Origin: Anaerolineales bacterium HSG24
GTDB taxonomy: Bacteria; Chloroflexota; Anaerolineae; 4572-78; J111
Reading direction: 5' to 3'
Length of the DNA: 42,318 nt
Assembly (NCBI GenBank): GCA_030377895.1
Contig: JAUCGB010000019.1
Location: 1 to 42,318, forward strand
Positions 32,414-41,104 of this stretch are shown here, one piece after another; the first letter of the stretch is position 1; each line of letters starts with the position of its first letter. The notes under the pieces are model-generated. The model did not search any database. It had not been told where the DNA came from and saw only the letters and a program-made list of their open reading frames with translations. The position numbers were made by a program, and so were the translations under genes.

Positions 32414-35246
32414 ACAACCGTTCTCTAAAATAATTAGCATACAACGGACAACGGGGTAATACCTGTTTACCCCCATTTTTAAGCCGCACCAAGCCCGCAC
32501 TTGATAATCGATAAGCTAGTTTGATATCACAGGTTTTATTTGCAATAACTTGTTGTAATCCGGTTATTAACAATTTGTCCTTGTGCAAATTAAACAGATG
32601 GTGGCGTAAATGGCTAGCAAACGGCCCTGAGTCGCTAGTGCCCTTTTGAAACAAATCGTTCGGAGTGTAGTTTTGTTGGGCCAGTTGATACAAGGCTTGG
32701 CGGGTTAGGTAGGGATGTCCCGCTAAGAGGGTTATCAACTGTTGTAGGTCTACATCATTGAGCGGCGCGCCATGCCGTTCATTCAAATCGGCTACCTGAG
32801 ATGGGGTGAAATCCTCTAGGTGTAACTGTAACCCCACATTAAACGGTGATTGATTCGGGTTTTGAATAAACAAAGAGGGTTCAGTAGAGGTAACCAACCC
32901 TAAATAGAGTTGTTGCCATATTTTCCCCTTTCTGGGGTGAGCGCGGTTGTTATGCCAGCCTCGTAACATGCTAAAAAAGTTATCTTGAAACGGTTTGCCA
33001 AAAATTCGCTCCACTTCATCCATCGCCAGAAATAATGGAGTTTGTAGCGAGGGTAACAGATGATGGCTTAGGTAACGGGTACAGCGGATGGTATAGTCAG
33101 AATATCGATCCCAATATTCAGTCACCTTATCCTCAATCTCCAACTCATCCGATAAACGGCTACAAAAGCGCTGATAGAACAGATCAACATTATTCAAGGT
33201 GTCATAATCCATAAACTGAAAATCGAGAAAAGCCACCTGTTTATCACTCTGTAAGGCTTCTTCAATAATACGCATCAACAACGAACTTTTACCCATCTGA
33301 CGGGGTGCTTTAATGGCGATGGTAGCTCCCCCTAAGCGATGTATCTCTTTTAAGGCCATGTTGTCAGCCGTTCGTTCAACATAAAAGCTAGAATCGGGTC
33401 GTATCGTGCCACCCGGCTCATCCAACTGCACCGCAGGCCGAAATTGAATCGGTTGAGCAGTCGCGGTTGGTTCATTGTATGCGTGTGACTGCCTGATAGG
33501 AAAAACCTTTTGTTTCAATTTATCATCAATCGGCAAGATACCTCCAGCAATCGCTTTTTGGAGTTCCTTAATCAGGCGTGGCGTATCGGTCTTCTTACGC
33601 CAAAAGGCCCAGTTAATTGAGTTTAAGTAGCGACTTAATGGATAAGGAAACGGGTCGCGATAAGCTAAACGGACGGGTAAAATTTTAGGCCGCCCCTGCT
33701 GTTCATAAGCTAACTGATGCGCCATCTCAATCTCAGTCAAAACCATCTCACTATGAACCGAATGAGTTGATAAAAATGTAATCAGAAAATCGGAAGCACG
33801 TAACTCTTCTTCGATTCGTTGTACCCAATCAGTTCCCACAGCTAGGTTTTGGTCGATGAATACCTCATAATGAGGTTTTAGGGCCGCGTATACCTGTTTT
33901 GCCACCGCCTCATCAGGATATTTATCTCGTTTATAGCTAATAAAAATACGGGGACGGCGATTAATTTCTTCGGTTAATTGTTGGGCTAACTGATCTATTT
34001 CATGGTGTAACGCATCATCTTCATGAAGGTTGTCGCGCAAAACCTGTAGAAATAGGATTAATCCATTCTCACCGTCGATGTTAAACTTCTTATATAGATA
34101 ATTAATCACTTTGCGAATCCGGTCAGCGAGGTTATCGGTTTGTGGTACTCCTGACTGCCAGCGATGTATTCGTGAATCCACAAAAATAGCTTGCAAAGCT
34201 TGATCGTTATCAAACGAATCGTATCTTATCAGTACTTCCTGCAAACGTTGATAAAGTTGTTCTGGAATACCTGTCGTTGATATAGGTAAGGTTAGTCGCA
34301 GATTTTGGGCCAACGAACCCTGTTTTTCCGATTCAGGTTTAGGAACTTTTAGCCCTTGTTTAGGAGGCGAAACGATGGTCGCCATGTCAACTGCCCCCAT
34401 AATTGGGCGGCGTATCAAACCAGCAGGAAGCTCTCGAATAACCGTTTTTATATCGTTGGACATGGCCCATACAGTGTCATAACGATGGTTAGGGTCTTGG
34501 GCCAAAGCCTGTATAACAACGGATGCAATCTCTTGAGGAATATGAGGATTGATTGAACGTGGAGATGGTAAGGAGGCAGATAGCTGTTTACGCATAATAG
34601 CGACTGGAGTTTCGGCATTATAAGGTGTTTTACCGGTTAACATCTCAAACAACATCACCCCTAAAGCATAAATATCCGTGCGATGGTCTATACCTTGCCC
34701 CTGCCATTGCTCCGGTGACATATAAGTCGGCGTACCCATCGGCACACCTCTAAAGCTTAAATCTGAGGTCTCTTTTGTTATCTTGGCCAACCCAAAATCA
34801 CTCAGTAATACTTTTTTCTTATCCAGTAACACATTGCTCGGCTTCACATCACGATGAATAACCCCTTGCTGATGAGCATAGGACAACGCCTCGGCAACAT
34901 AGAACACGATTCTGGCAATCTCTAACAGAGTTAAGGGTTTATCCATTTCATCTCTCACGGTTCTAACTTGTTCAATATAAGGCATTACCAAATAACTCAG
35001 ACCATATTCTTGCCCAAAAGCATATACTGGTAAGATATTATTATGTTTTAAGCGAGCCGCTGTTTTGGCTTCACGCTCAAAACGTTTGGTAAAGTTTGGT
35101 TGCCGAGCATAATCAGGAGACAAAACTTTTAAAGCAACGTAACGGTCAAGCGGAAGTTGTTCGGCTTTGTAAACAGTCGTCATCCTTCCCTGCGTAATTT
35201 TTTCAATAACTTGATATTGTCCTAATGTTTTACCTATTAAATCCAT
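32409..35246 (-). CDS. Ser/Thr kinase - EAD-like - TIR - AAA ATPase fusion
   Basis: A 945-residue cytoplasmic signalling protein with four modules. A Hanks-type kinase (about 10-270) has K40 in VALKVL, the HRDVKPSN loop (H131-D133) and DFG at 150-152; the glycine loop is weak (ITQGRMTTVYKA). Residues about 327-424 resemble effector-associated adaptor domains (YDSFDNDQALQAIFVDSRI, ENGLILFLQVLRD). A TIR domain covers about 432-565 (PRIFISYKR, with E505 near the expected NADase glutamate). An AAA_35-like ATPase spans about 618-860, with Walker A APRQMGKSSL and Walker B LAMDEVER, then DFTP and GHPYLTR, like the WD40 neighbour. EAD and TIR modules are typical of prokaryotic conflict and cell-death systems. 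The ribosome site is weak. Confidence 0.9.
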   Translation of the reverse strand: MDLIGKTLGQYQVIEKITQGRMTTVYKAEQLPLDRYVALKVLSPDYARQPNFTKRFEREAKTAARLKHNNILPVYAFGQEYGLSYLVMPYIEQVRTVRDEMDKPLTLLEIARIVFYVAEALSYAHQQGVIHRDVKPSNVLLDKKKVLLSDFGLAKITKETSDLSFRGVPMGTPTYMSPEQWQGQGIDHRTDIYALGVMLFEMLTGKTPYNAETPVAIMRKQLSASLPSPRSINPHIPQEIASVVIQALAQDPNHRYDTVWAMSNDIKTVIRELPAGLIRRPIMGAVDMATIVSPPKQGLKVPKPESEKQGSLAQNLRLTLPISTTGIPEQLYQRLQEVLIRYDSFDNDQALQAIFVDSRIHRWQSGVPQTDNLADRIRKVINYLYKKFNIDGENGLILFLQVLRDNLHEDDALHHEIDQLAQQLTEEINRRPRIFISYKRDKYPDEAVAKQVYAALKPHYEVFIDQNLAVGTDWVQRIEEELRASDFLITFLSTHSVHSEMVLTEIEMAHQLAYEQQGRPKILPVRLAYRDPFPYPLSRYLNSINWAFWRKKTDTPRLIKELQKAIAGGILPIDDKLKQKVFPIRQSHAYNEPTATAQPIQFRPAVQLDEPGGTIRPDSSFYVERTADNMALKEIHRLGGATIAIKAPRQMGKSSLLMRIIEEALQSDKQVAFLDFQFMDYDTLNNVDLFYQRFCSRLSDELEIEDKVTEYWDRYSDYTIRCTRYLSHHLLPSLQTPLFLAMDEVERIFGKPFQDNFFSMLRGWHNNRAHPRKGKIWQQLYLGLVTSTEPSLFIQNPNQSPFNVGLQLHLEDFTPSQVADLNERHGAPLNDVDLQQLITLLAGHPYLTRQALYQLAQQNYTPNDLFQKGTSDSGPFASHLRHHLFNLHKDKLLITGLQQVIANKTCDIKLAYRLSSAGLVRLKNGGKQVLPRCPLYANYFRERLS

Positions 35247-35395
35247 AATTTTTCACCCTGAGTATTTCATACATACAATTATAGTTTAACTTAAAGATTT
35301 CTCAAGAGGACATTAGTACATTAATGCAATGCAACCGTTGAAGAACTTCTGATAATAGTTCGTTTGACAACTAAGTACCGGACAAAAGTTAGCCA

Positions 35396-35415
35396 CACGG
35401 TGATAAATCACCGTG
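35396..35415. repeat. 9-bp palindrome with AA loop
   Basis: CACGGTGAT (35396-35404) and ATCACCGTG (35407-35415) are exact complements. There is no T-tract, so it is another small dispersed palindrome. Confidence 0.7.
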
Positions 35416-35465
35416 CTACAGAACATCGCCGTATAAATAGGGCTTACCATGCCGCAGTAATTTAG

Positions 35466-35591
35466 TATCCGACAGAATATTTAGCCTGAACTAATTAACA
35501 TAGAGATACACAGAGAAAAAGCGAATTATCTTTTCCTTCTGTATATCTCTGTGTCCCCGTTTTAGCCTTCCCTAAACCAGTTTATCGGGTA
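35466..35591. mobile_element. MITE-like element, family D, second copy
   Basis: The 126-bp element runs from TATCCGACA to TATCGGGTA, ends that are nearly those of the 4162-4306 copy. It shares the internal ACTAATTA, CAGAGAAAAAGCGA and CCTTCCCTAAA words, but lacks the 20-bp duplication of the first copy. Confidence 0.7.
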
Positions 35592-35753
35592 GCAAGTTTT
35601 GGATACATAGTTTTGAATAAAAGCGACCCTCCACGCATCGACGCTCAGGGTGACATCCCTCTACTCCCCGAATCAAAAAACTCAAGACAATTTTCCTCAC
35701 AGAGACGACTCGCATTATAATAAACCCGTTTGGTAGAGATTTGGAGGATAGTT

Positions 35754-36575
35754 TTGTCTTATATACAATGTATTTTATGCCTTAGTTTTATTTTATTATC
35801 CCTCACTGCCTGCGGAGAACCGGCCACGCCCAAACGGCCTATGGCTCCTTTGGCGGTAGATGTGTTGCCGACTGCTGATTTGAATGCGATTCCGACTCCC
35901 ACCAGTACCTTGGTGGTCGCCCAAGTGACTCCGACGGCCACACCAACCGTCACGCCCATCCCTGATGAGGTGAAGGGATTTGTGGTTGATGTGCTTGACG
36001 GGGACACCATCGCGGTGGTTATGGAGGGTGACTCTTTTCAGCAAGCCTACGTGGTACGCTATATTGGGGTGGACGCGCCTGAAAAAACGGCTAAAACCCC
36101 TTGGGGACAGGTCGCTTATGAACAAAATCGAGATTATCTTCAGCTTAAAGTGGTGCGCCTCGTCCGAGATCAGGTCGATTTTGATGAGGATGGAAACCTG
36201 TTGCGATACGTCTATTTGGGTGAGCAGTTGGTTAATCTGTGGTTGGTTGAAAATGGCTTGGCCAAGGCAATCTCCAGCGAGCCAAATGTCGCTTTTCGGC
36301 CAACGATTGGGGCTGGTGAGGTGTTAGCCAAAGAGAGTGGCTTGGGTTTGTGGGGGCCTGACCCCACCCCGCGACGCGTCCACCCGACGGTGACTGTGTC
36401 AGAAACGCCCGATGTTAACTCCACAACAGAAGCCCCCAACGCCGATACAACGGCAATCGCGACCTCTGTCCCTCCGTTCCGTAGCCTCAACATCACGACA
36501 TCTACGCCAAGATTTACCAGTACCACCACCATCAATCAAGCAACGGTTGAACCTGTTGTCGAAGAAAGTGAGTAA
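35754..36575 (+). CDS. Thermonuclease (SNase-like) lipoprotein
   Basis: A 273-residue exported nuclease of the staphylococcal nuclease family, which cuts DNA and RNA using calcium. A lipobox LTAC places lipidated C20 at the membrane. A Pro/Thr linker (about 46-70) is followed by the SNase fold at about 74-205. D84 (LDGDT), R102 and D107 with E110 (VRYIGVDAPE), and R151 (LLRYVYL) match the known catalytic and calcium-site positions. A second Thr-rich tail follows to the C-terminus. I chose the TTG at 35754, 6 bases after GGAGG (35743-35747); an upstream TTG at 35730 lacks a ribosome site. It faces outside the cell and may degrade extracellular nucleic acid. Confidence 0.87.
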   Translation: MSYIQCILCLSFILLSLTACGEPATPKRPMAPLAVDVLPTADLNAIPTPTSTLVVAQVTPTATPTVTPIPDEVKGFVVDVLDGDTIAVVMEGDSFQQAYVVRYIGVDAPEKTAKTPWGQVAYEQNRDYLQLKVVRLVRDQVDFDEDGNLLRYVYLGEQLVNLWLVENGLAKAISSEPNVAFRPTIGAGEVLAKESGLGLWGPDPTPRRVHPTVTVSETPDVNSTTEAPNADTTAIATSVPPFRSLNITTSTPRFTSTTTINQATVEPVVEESE

Positions 36576-37093
36576 ACCGATAATCGTTTACCCCCACGTT
36601 CCCAATCTGGAGATTGGGAACGTATTTGCCAGATAAACTCTGTTTCTGGCATGTTGCAAGTCGCAAACAGAGTTTGCTTGAGCAATTGTGTTCTCAAACC
36701 CAGTTTGGGAACACAGGGGAAACGTTTAGCCAAAACTAATTAACAAACACAGAGATTCGCAGAGAAAAAACGAACTATTTTCCCTTTATGTCACTCTATG
36801 TTCCTGTTTTAGCCTTCCCTAAGCCACTGAAAGATTTGATATTAAAAAATTTTTACGTTTATCAAAATTCAAAGTATTTACAAAGGAGTATATACCTAAC
36901 ATTAACGAGGTTTGTGGGTAGATGAATTGAAACCCTGAAATCTGCTGGACCATGTCTCTCTGAACGTAACGAAGTGAGTGAAAAGGCTCAGCGGTTTATC
37001 ATTGGTTTTTTCAGCAGTTCAGTGTCTCAGTGTTTCAAAAACTACTCCCACAAAAAACGTTAGCATAGGTATATACCAATGGAGCAAAACAGC
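36576..37093. other. Intergenic region filled with repeat families C, D and E
   Basis: No gene is visible. It holds a family C inverted copy (36596-36718), a family D relic without clear terminal repeats (about 36725-36830) and a family E fragment (about 36954-36990). Sequence before the PKD gene includes an AAAGGAG at about 36882 not followed by an obvious gene. Confidence 0.65.
36596..36718. repeat. Multi-palindrome element, family C, copy 2 (inverted)
   Basis: This is the reverse complement of 12903-13019, nearly identical, with an extra 9 bases (TTTGCTTGA) near 36686. It starts immediately downstream of the thermonuclease gene. Confidence 0.9.
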
Positions 37094-40000
37094 ATGTTAA
37101 AACAAGCAATACTAAACCGATTTACGATTTATCGTCTTAGCCTCGTCCTTATCGGCGTGGTTTTGACCAGCCTATTTTATGTCCCCGCGGCTTTGGCCGA
37201 TACGGAGATTACCGATTGTACGGAGGCCCGCTTGAAACTCGCCATCGCCAACGGAGGGATTGTTACCTTTAGCTGTAGCGGCTCATCAACGATTACCTTG
37301 GGTAGTGAAATCGAAATCAACTCCAATGCGACGATTGATGGGGGCGGAACCGTCACCCTTGATGGAGGCGGTAGCCGTATTTTTAAAATCCCGAGCGGAC
37401 GTAAATTAACCCTGCAAAACATCACCCTGACCAATGGTGGTGGTAGTGAAGGCGGAGCCGTTTATAACAATAATGGGACGTTGTGGGTGATTAATAGCAC
37501 CATCCAAAACAGTACCAACTGTACTGGCTCTGGAGGGAATAATAGTTATGTTGGCTGTGGTATTCTTAGTTATGGTGGAGGTTCGACCTTAAAAGTGATT
37601 AGCAGTACGATTAAAGGAAACTCCGTTACAAACGGTAATGGGGGCGGGATCGCTGTTAATGGAGGTCAGTTTGATTTGATTCATAGTATCATCGAAAATA
37701 ACACCGCTGCCGTCCGAGGTGGCGGAATCGCCATCAACAAAGTGACTAACGTCAACATAAAAAATAGTGTTATCCGTAAAAATACCGCCACTGATATCGG
37801 GGGAGGGATGTTTGTGCATGAGGCAAAATCCATGCTTATTGAAAATAGCTTGTTCGGAGGGCTGACTTCGACGGATGCAAACCAAGCTGAGCGAGCGGGA
37901 GGTGTTTATTTTACTGGCGACACTTTGACCACCAAACCACCGCTTTACATTCACAACTCCACCTTTAGTTATAACAAAGCTACTGGCTCAACGAAACCGG
38001 GTGGTTTGGATTTGTTAAATGTGACTGCGGATATTAGAAACAGCACCTTTAGTGGCAACGAAGGTGGAAATCCTGGCGCAATCCGGATAGAGGATGACGG
38101 GGTTGATGTAACCATTGTTAACACTACCATCGCCAATAATATTGCCACGCTGGGAACTGGAGTAGGTGGAATTCAATCGTTCACCACAGGATCAAGCACC
38201 TTAGCCATCCAAAATAGCATTTTAGCCAATAACACTCCTAAAAATTGCCGAGTGGATGTGGTACTTACCACAAAAGGAGGCAACGTCCATTTTCCATCAG
38301 GAGGCAACGAATGTGGGGGCATGGGCAACACCAGCAATCCTAGTCTGAATGGATTAGATGATTACGGTGGAGCCATGCCGACTATGAGTCATGACAATAA
38401 TTCGATCCGGATTGCGACAAGCTGTTCCAGCACCGACCAACGAGGGTTTACTCGCCCATCAACCTGCGACGCAGGCTCTTATCATTTGGGGGGCACAGTT
38501 CCCGACACCCCCAGTGTCACAACAGCCGTAACCAAAACGGCTACCGCTGGTGAACCAGTCTATGAACTGACGGTGACAGGCACGGATTTTAACAAAAATA
38601 GTATCGCCTATTGGAATGAAAAACCATTGCCGACGGTCTATAATAGTGCAACCGAACTGATAGCTTACGTTTCGATTGCCGATTATAATAATTCGTCCGG
38701 TATGATCACCGTTAGCGATGGTGATGGTGGCACCTCAGATCCTCCCGTACTGGTTGGCCCGCCAGTGCCACCAGACAGTGTTACTATTGTGGGTACAGCA
38801 GATGGTCTTATCAACAGTAACTTTAGCTTTACGGCAACGGTTTTGCCTGCCAAGACCACCCTGCCCTTAACCTACACCTGGGGTGGAGACTATGTGTCAG
38901 CCACTACTCATATTGCAGTGGACAGTTTGAGTGATACGTTTACGGTTAATCTGGACATGGCTGGAAATCAGGATATTACGGTCACTGTACAGAACATGAA
39001 TGGCACAGTCGTCAACGGTTCCCACAACGTCTTGGTGATTATCCCACCGGATGCCTCGCTCATAGTCGCCACCAAAGCGCCGACCACCGCTGAGATTCTG
39101 GATGATGTTGAGTTTGAGGTCTCTGTCCCGACCACCACCACCACGCCTATCACCTATATATGGGAAGCAACGGAACAATCACCCATCACCCAAACCGATA
39201 CCACGCATGGCTTCAACCCCAAACATAACTATACATGGGTCACCTCGGGAACGAAATATATCACCCTGACCATCAAAAACCAAGGTGGAGAGGACCAGAA
39301 ATTTTTCTCCATCACCATCACCGTTCCGCCCATCGGGGTGGGAATCAGTGGCCCAGACAAAGGCGGCATCAACACCAACCACACCTTTACCGCTGCGGTT
39401 CTGCCTGATGATATAACTCGTAATATCACCTATCAGTGGGAGGCCACCGACATCACCAAGCCACCTCCACAAATAGGCACCGCGGTCATCACGACCGCCT
39501 CTTTCTCATGGACAACGGCTGGTAGCAAAATTATCACCATAACTGCCTCTGATGCGACTGGCACCAAAACGGTCTCAAAAACCATAGTCCTCGATACGCC
39601 ACCCCTAACAGTTTTGCTCACGGGGCCGATGCATGGTGAGGTTGGACAAGCTTACACCTTCACCGCTATCTCTGATCTGTCCACCACTACGCCGATTACC
39701 TACCTGTGGGAGGCGGATGGTCAAACGGCTATCACGCAAACCACTCAATCTGGAATCTACACCGATACCGCCTCATGGACATGGGACAGCCCCGGTCAGA
39801 AGATGATTACCGTGACCGCCAAAAATCTGTCGGGCGAAAAAGTCGCTGAACATGCCATCGAGATTGTCATCTCCCCCGCCGGCCTGATGTTGAGTGGGCC
39901 AACCGTTGGTCGAGCCGGAAACAGCTACAACTTTAAGGCCATCGTCAGCCCGACCACGACGACTAGGCCCCTGACCTATACATGGCAGGCGGATGGGCTA

Positions 40001-41029
40001 GAGACTAAGGTGTTGACCTCGACCATTTTGACCAGTTCCATGTCGTTGACATGGATGGACGCTGGCACCAAAACGATCACTGTAACGGCCTACAGTTCGG
40101 TCAACAGTCAAAGTGAAGCAAAGCAGTTTTTAGTCTTGGACATGGATGCGACTGGTATCATCACCCTGGATGGTACAACCGACGGTACGACTGACCAGAC
40201 CCATTCCTTTACAGCCACGCTCGATGGTCAAGCGGCTACCGAACCGGTAACATATACATGGGAAGCGACAGATAAAGACCAGCCGATTGTGCAAAGTGGC
40301 GGTTTGACCAGCACCCACCCCTTTACATGGGATTTGCCCGGCATCAAAGTGGTCACGCTGACTGCCGAAAGTCCTTGGGGAACGGAGGTTACGACGCGAG
40401 AGGTTAATATCAGCCTCCCCGTCTACCCACCGATCTCGATTGTGATTGAGGGGGTTGAGCAGGGTAATGTTGATAATAGTTATCAGTTTGAGGCCACCGT
40501 CAGCCCGACCACGACCACCACGCCGCTGACCTATACTTGGCAGGCGACAGATTTCCCCGAAGCGCAGAGCCGAGTCATCAAAACTAGAACCATCCAAACA
40601 AATACTCTGACCGACACGATTACCTATACCTGGGCCATATCCGGTGAAAAGGTGATCACCGTGACGGCTGAGAACGCCTCTGGCATGGTGACGACAACCT
40701 ATTCGGTGATGGTCTATGTGCCGCCGTTGAGTGCAACCATCGAAGGGCCGATTACTGGCTTTATCAACACCGGATATACCTTTACCACCACCATCATGCC
40801 GATTAGCCCCACCATGCCGATTACTTACGTTTGGTCGCCGGAGCCGATGGGAGGGGAAGGAGCGGTTATCTCATACACATGGGATACGACCGGCACACGT
40901 ACCATCATTTTGACCGCGACCAACGTCGGCGGTTGGATAACGACCAGCCACACTATCGACATCAGCATCAATGACATCAACGATAAGCTACCGGCCATCT
41001 ACCTGCCGATTGTAGTTAAGTTGAAGTAG
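37094..41029 (+). CDS. Large surface protein: beta-helix plus eight PKD-like repeats
   Basis: A 1311-residue exported protein. A signal peptide ends near PAALAD. Residues about 45-460 form a right-handed beta-helix with GGG and NSTIQNS-type turns (GGGIAVNGGQF, IENNTAAVRGGG), a fold found in polysaccharide-active and adhesive proteins. A short Ig-like part follows. Then come eight PKD-like repeats of about 95 residues, recognisable by LTYTWQA, ITYIWEA and VITVTA words. The C-terminus reads LPAIYLPIVVKLK, resembling the YLPLVLK-like tails I recall from secreted Chloroflexi proteins. I use ATG 37094 because GGAG lies 9 bases upstream; ATG 37079 lacks a site. No catalytic residues could be assigned. 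Confidence 0.87.
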   Translation: MLKQAILNRFTIYRLSLVLIGVVLTSLFYVPAALADTEITDCTEARLKLAIANGGIVTFSCSGSSTITLGSEIEINSNATIDGGGTVTLDGGGSRIFKIPSGRKLTLQNITLTNGGGSEGGAVYNNNGTLWVINSTIQNSTNCTGSGGNNSYVGCGILSYGGGSTLKVISSTIKGNSVTNGNGGGIAVNGGQFDLIHSIIENNTAAVRGGGIAINKVTNVNIKNSVIRKNTATDIGGGMFVHEAKSMLIENSLFGGLTSTDANQAERAGGVYFTGDTLTTKPPLYIHNSTFSYNKATGSTKPGGLDLLNVTADIRNSTFSGNEGGNPGAIRIEDDGVDVTIVNTTIANNIATLGTGVGGIQSFTTGSSTLAIQNSILANNTPKNCRVDVVLTTKGGNVHFPSGGNECGGMGNTSNPSLNGLDDYGGAMPTMSHDNNSIRIATSCSSTDQRGFTRPSTCDAGSYHLGGTVPDTPSVTTAVTKTATAGEPVYELTVTGTDFNKNSIAYWNEKPLPTVYNSATELIAYVSIADYNNSSGMITVSDGDGGTSDPPVLVGPPVPPDSVTIVGTADGLINSNFSFTATVLPAKTTLPLTYTWGGDYVSATTHIAVDSLSDTFTVNLDMAGNQDITVTVQNMNGTVVNGSHNVLVIIPPDASLIVATKAPTTAEILDDVEFEVSVPTTTTTPITYIWEATEQSPITQTDTTHGFNPKHNYTWVTSGTKYITLTIKNQGGEDQKFFSITITVPPIGVGISGPDKGGINTNHTFTAAVLPDDITRNITYQWEATDITKPPPQIGTAVITTASFSWTTAGSKIITITASDATGTKTVSKTIVLDTPPLTVLLTGPMHGEVGQAYTFTAISDLSTTTPITYLWEADGQTAITQTTQSGIYTDTASWTWDSPGQKMITVTAKNLSGEKVAEHAIEIVISPAGLMLSGPTVGRAGNSYNFKAIVSPTTTTRPLTYTWQADGLETKVLTSTILTSSMSLTWMDAGTKTITVTAYSSVNSQSEAKQFLVLDMDATGIITLDGTTDGTTDQTHSFTATLDGQAATEPVTYTWEATDKDQPIVQSGGLTSTHPFTWDLPGIKVVTLTAESPWGTEVTTREVNISLPVYPPISIVIEGVEQGNVDNSYQFEATVSPTTTTTPLTYTWQATDFPEAQSRVIKTRTIQTNTLTDTITYTWAISGEKVITVTAENASGMVTTTYSVMVYVPPLSATIEGPITGFINTGYTFTTTIMPISPTMPITYVWSPEPMGGEGAVISYTWDTTGTRTIILTATNVGGWITTSHTIDISINDINDKLPAIYLPIVVKLK

Positions 41030-41043
41030 TAGGAACAGTCATC

Positions 41044-41076
41044 ACCTTCCCGCAAGTTTAGAACTTGCGGGAAGGT
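41044..41076. repeat. Palindromic repeat, family A (TAG loop)
   Basis: ACCTTCCCGCAAGTT and its complement flank TAG (41059-41061). It is the same 33-base sequence as 4427-4459, about 36.6 kb away. It follows the PKD gene and may act as its transcript end. Confidence 0.9.
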
Positions 41077-41104
41077 TGATCCTCTCCTACGGAGGCACAA
41101 TGAA

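Larger units (their letters stand above)
35247..35753. other. Repeat-rich intergenic region
   Basis: No gene is visible. It holds a partial family D end (about 35374), a CACGGTGAT/ATCACCGTG hairpin (35396-35415), a full family D element (35466-35591) and an inverted family E piece (about 35620-35655). Divergent promoters for the kinase-TIR and nuclease genes must lie here. Confidence 0.65.

Noticed and set aside
36884..37093. Possible second leader like that at 21039
   Set aside because: I found no paired hairpins with shared loops; the stretch is mostly a family E repeat fragment.
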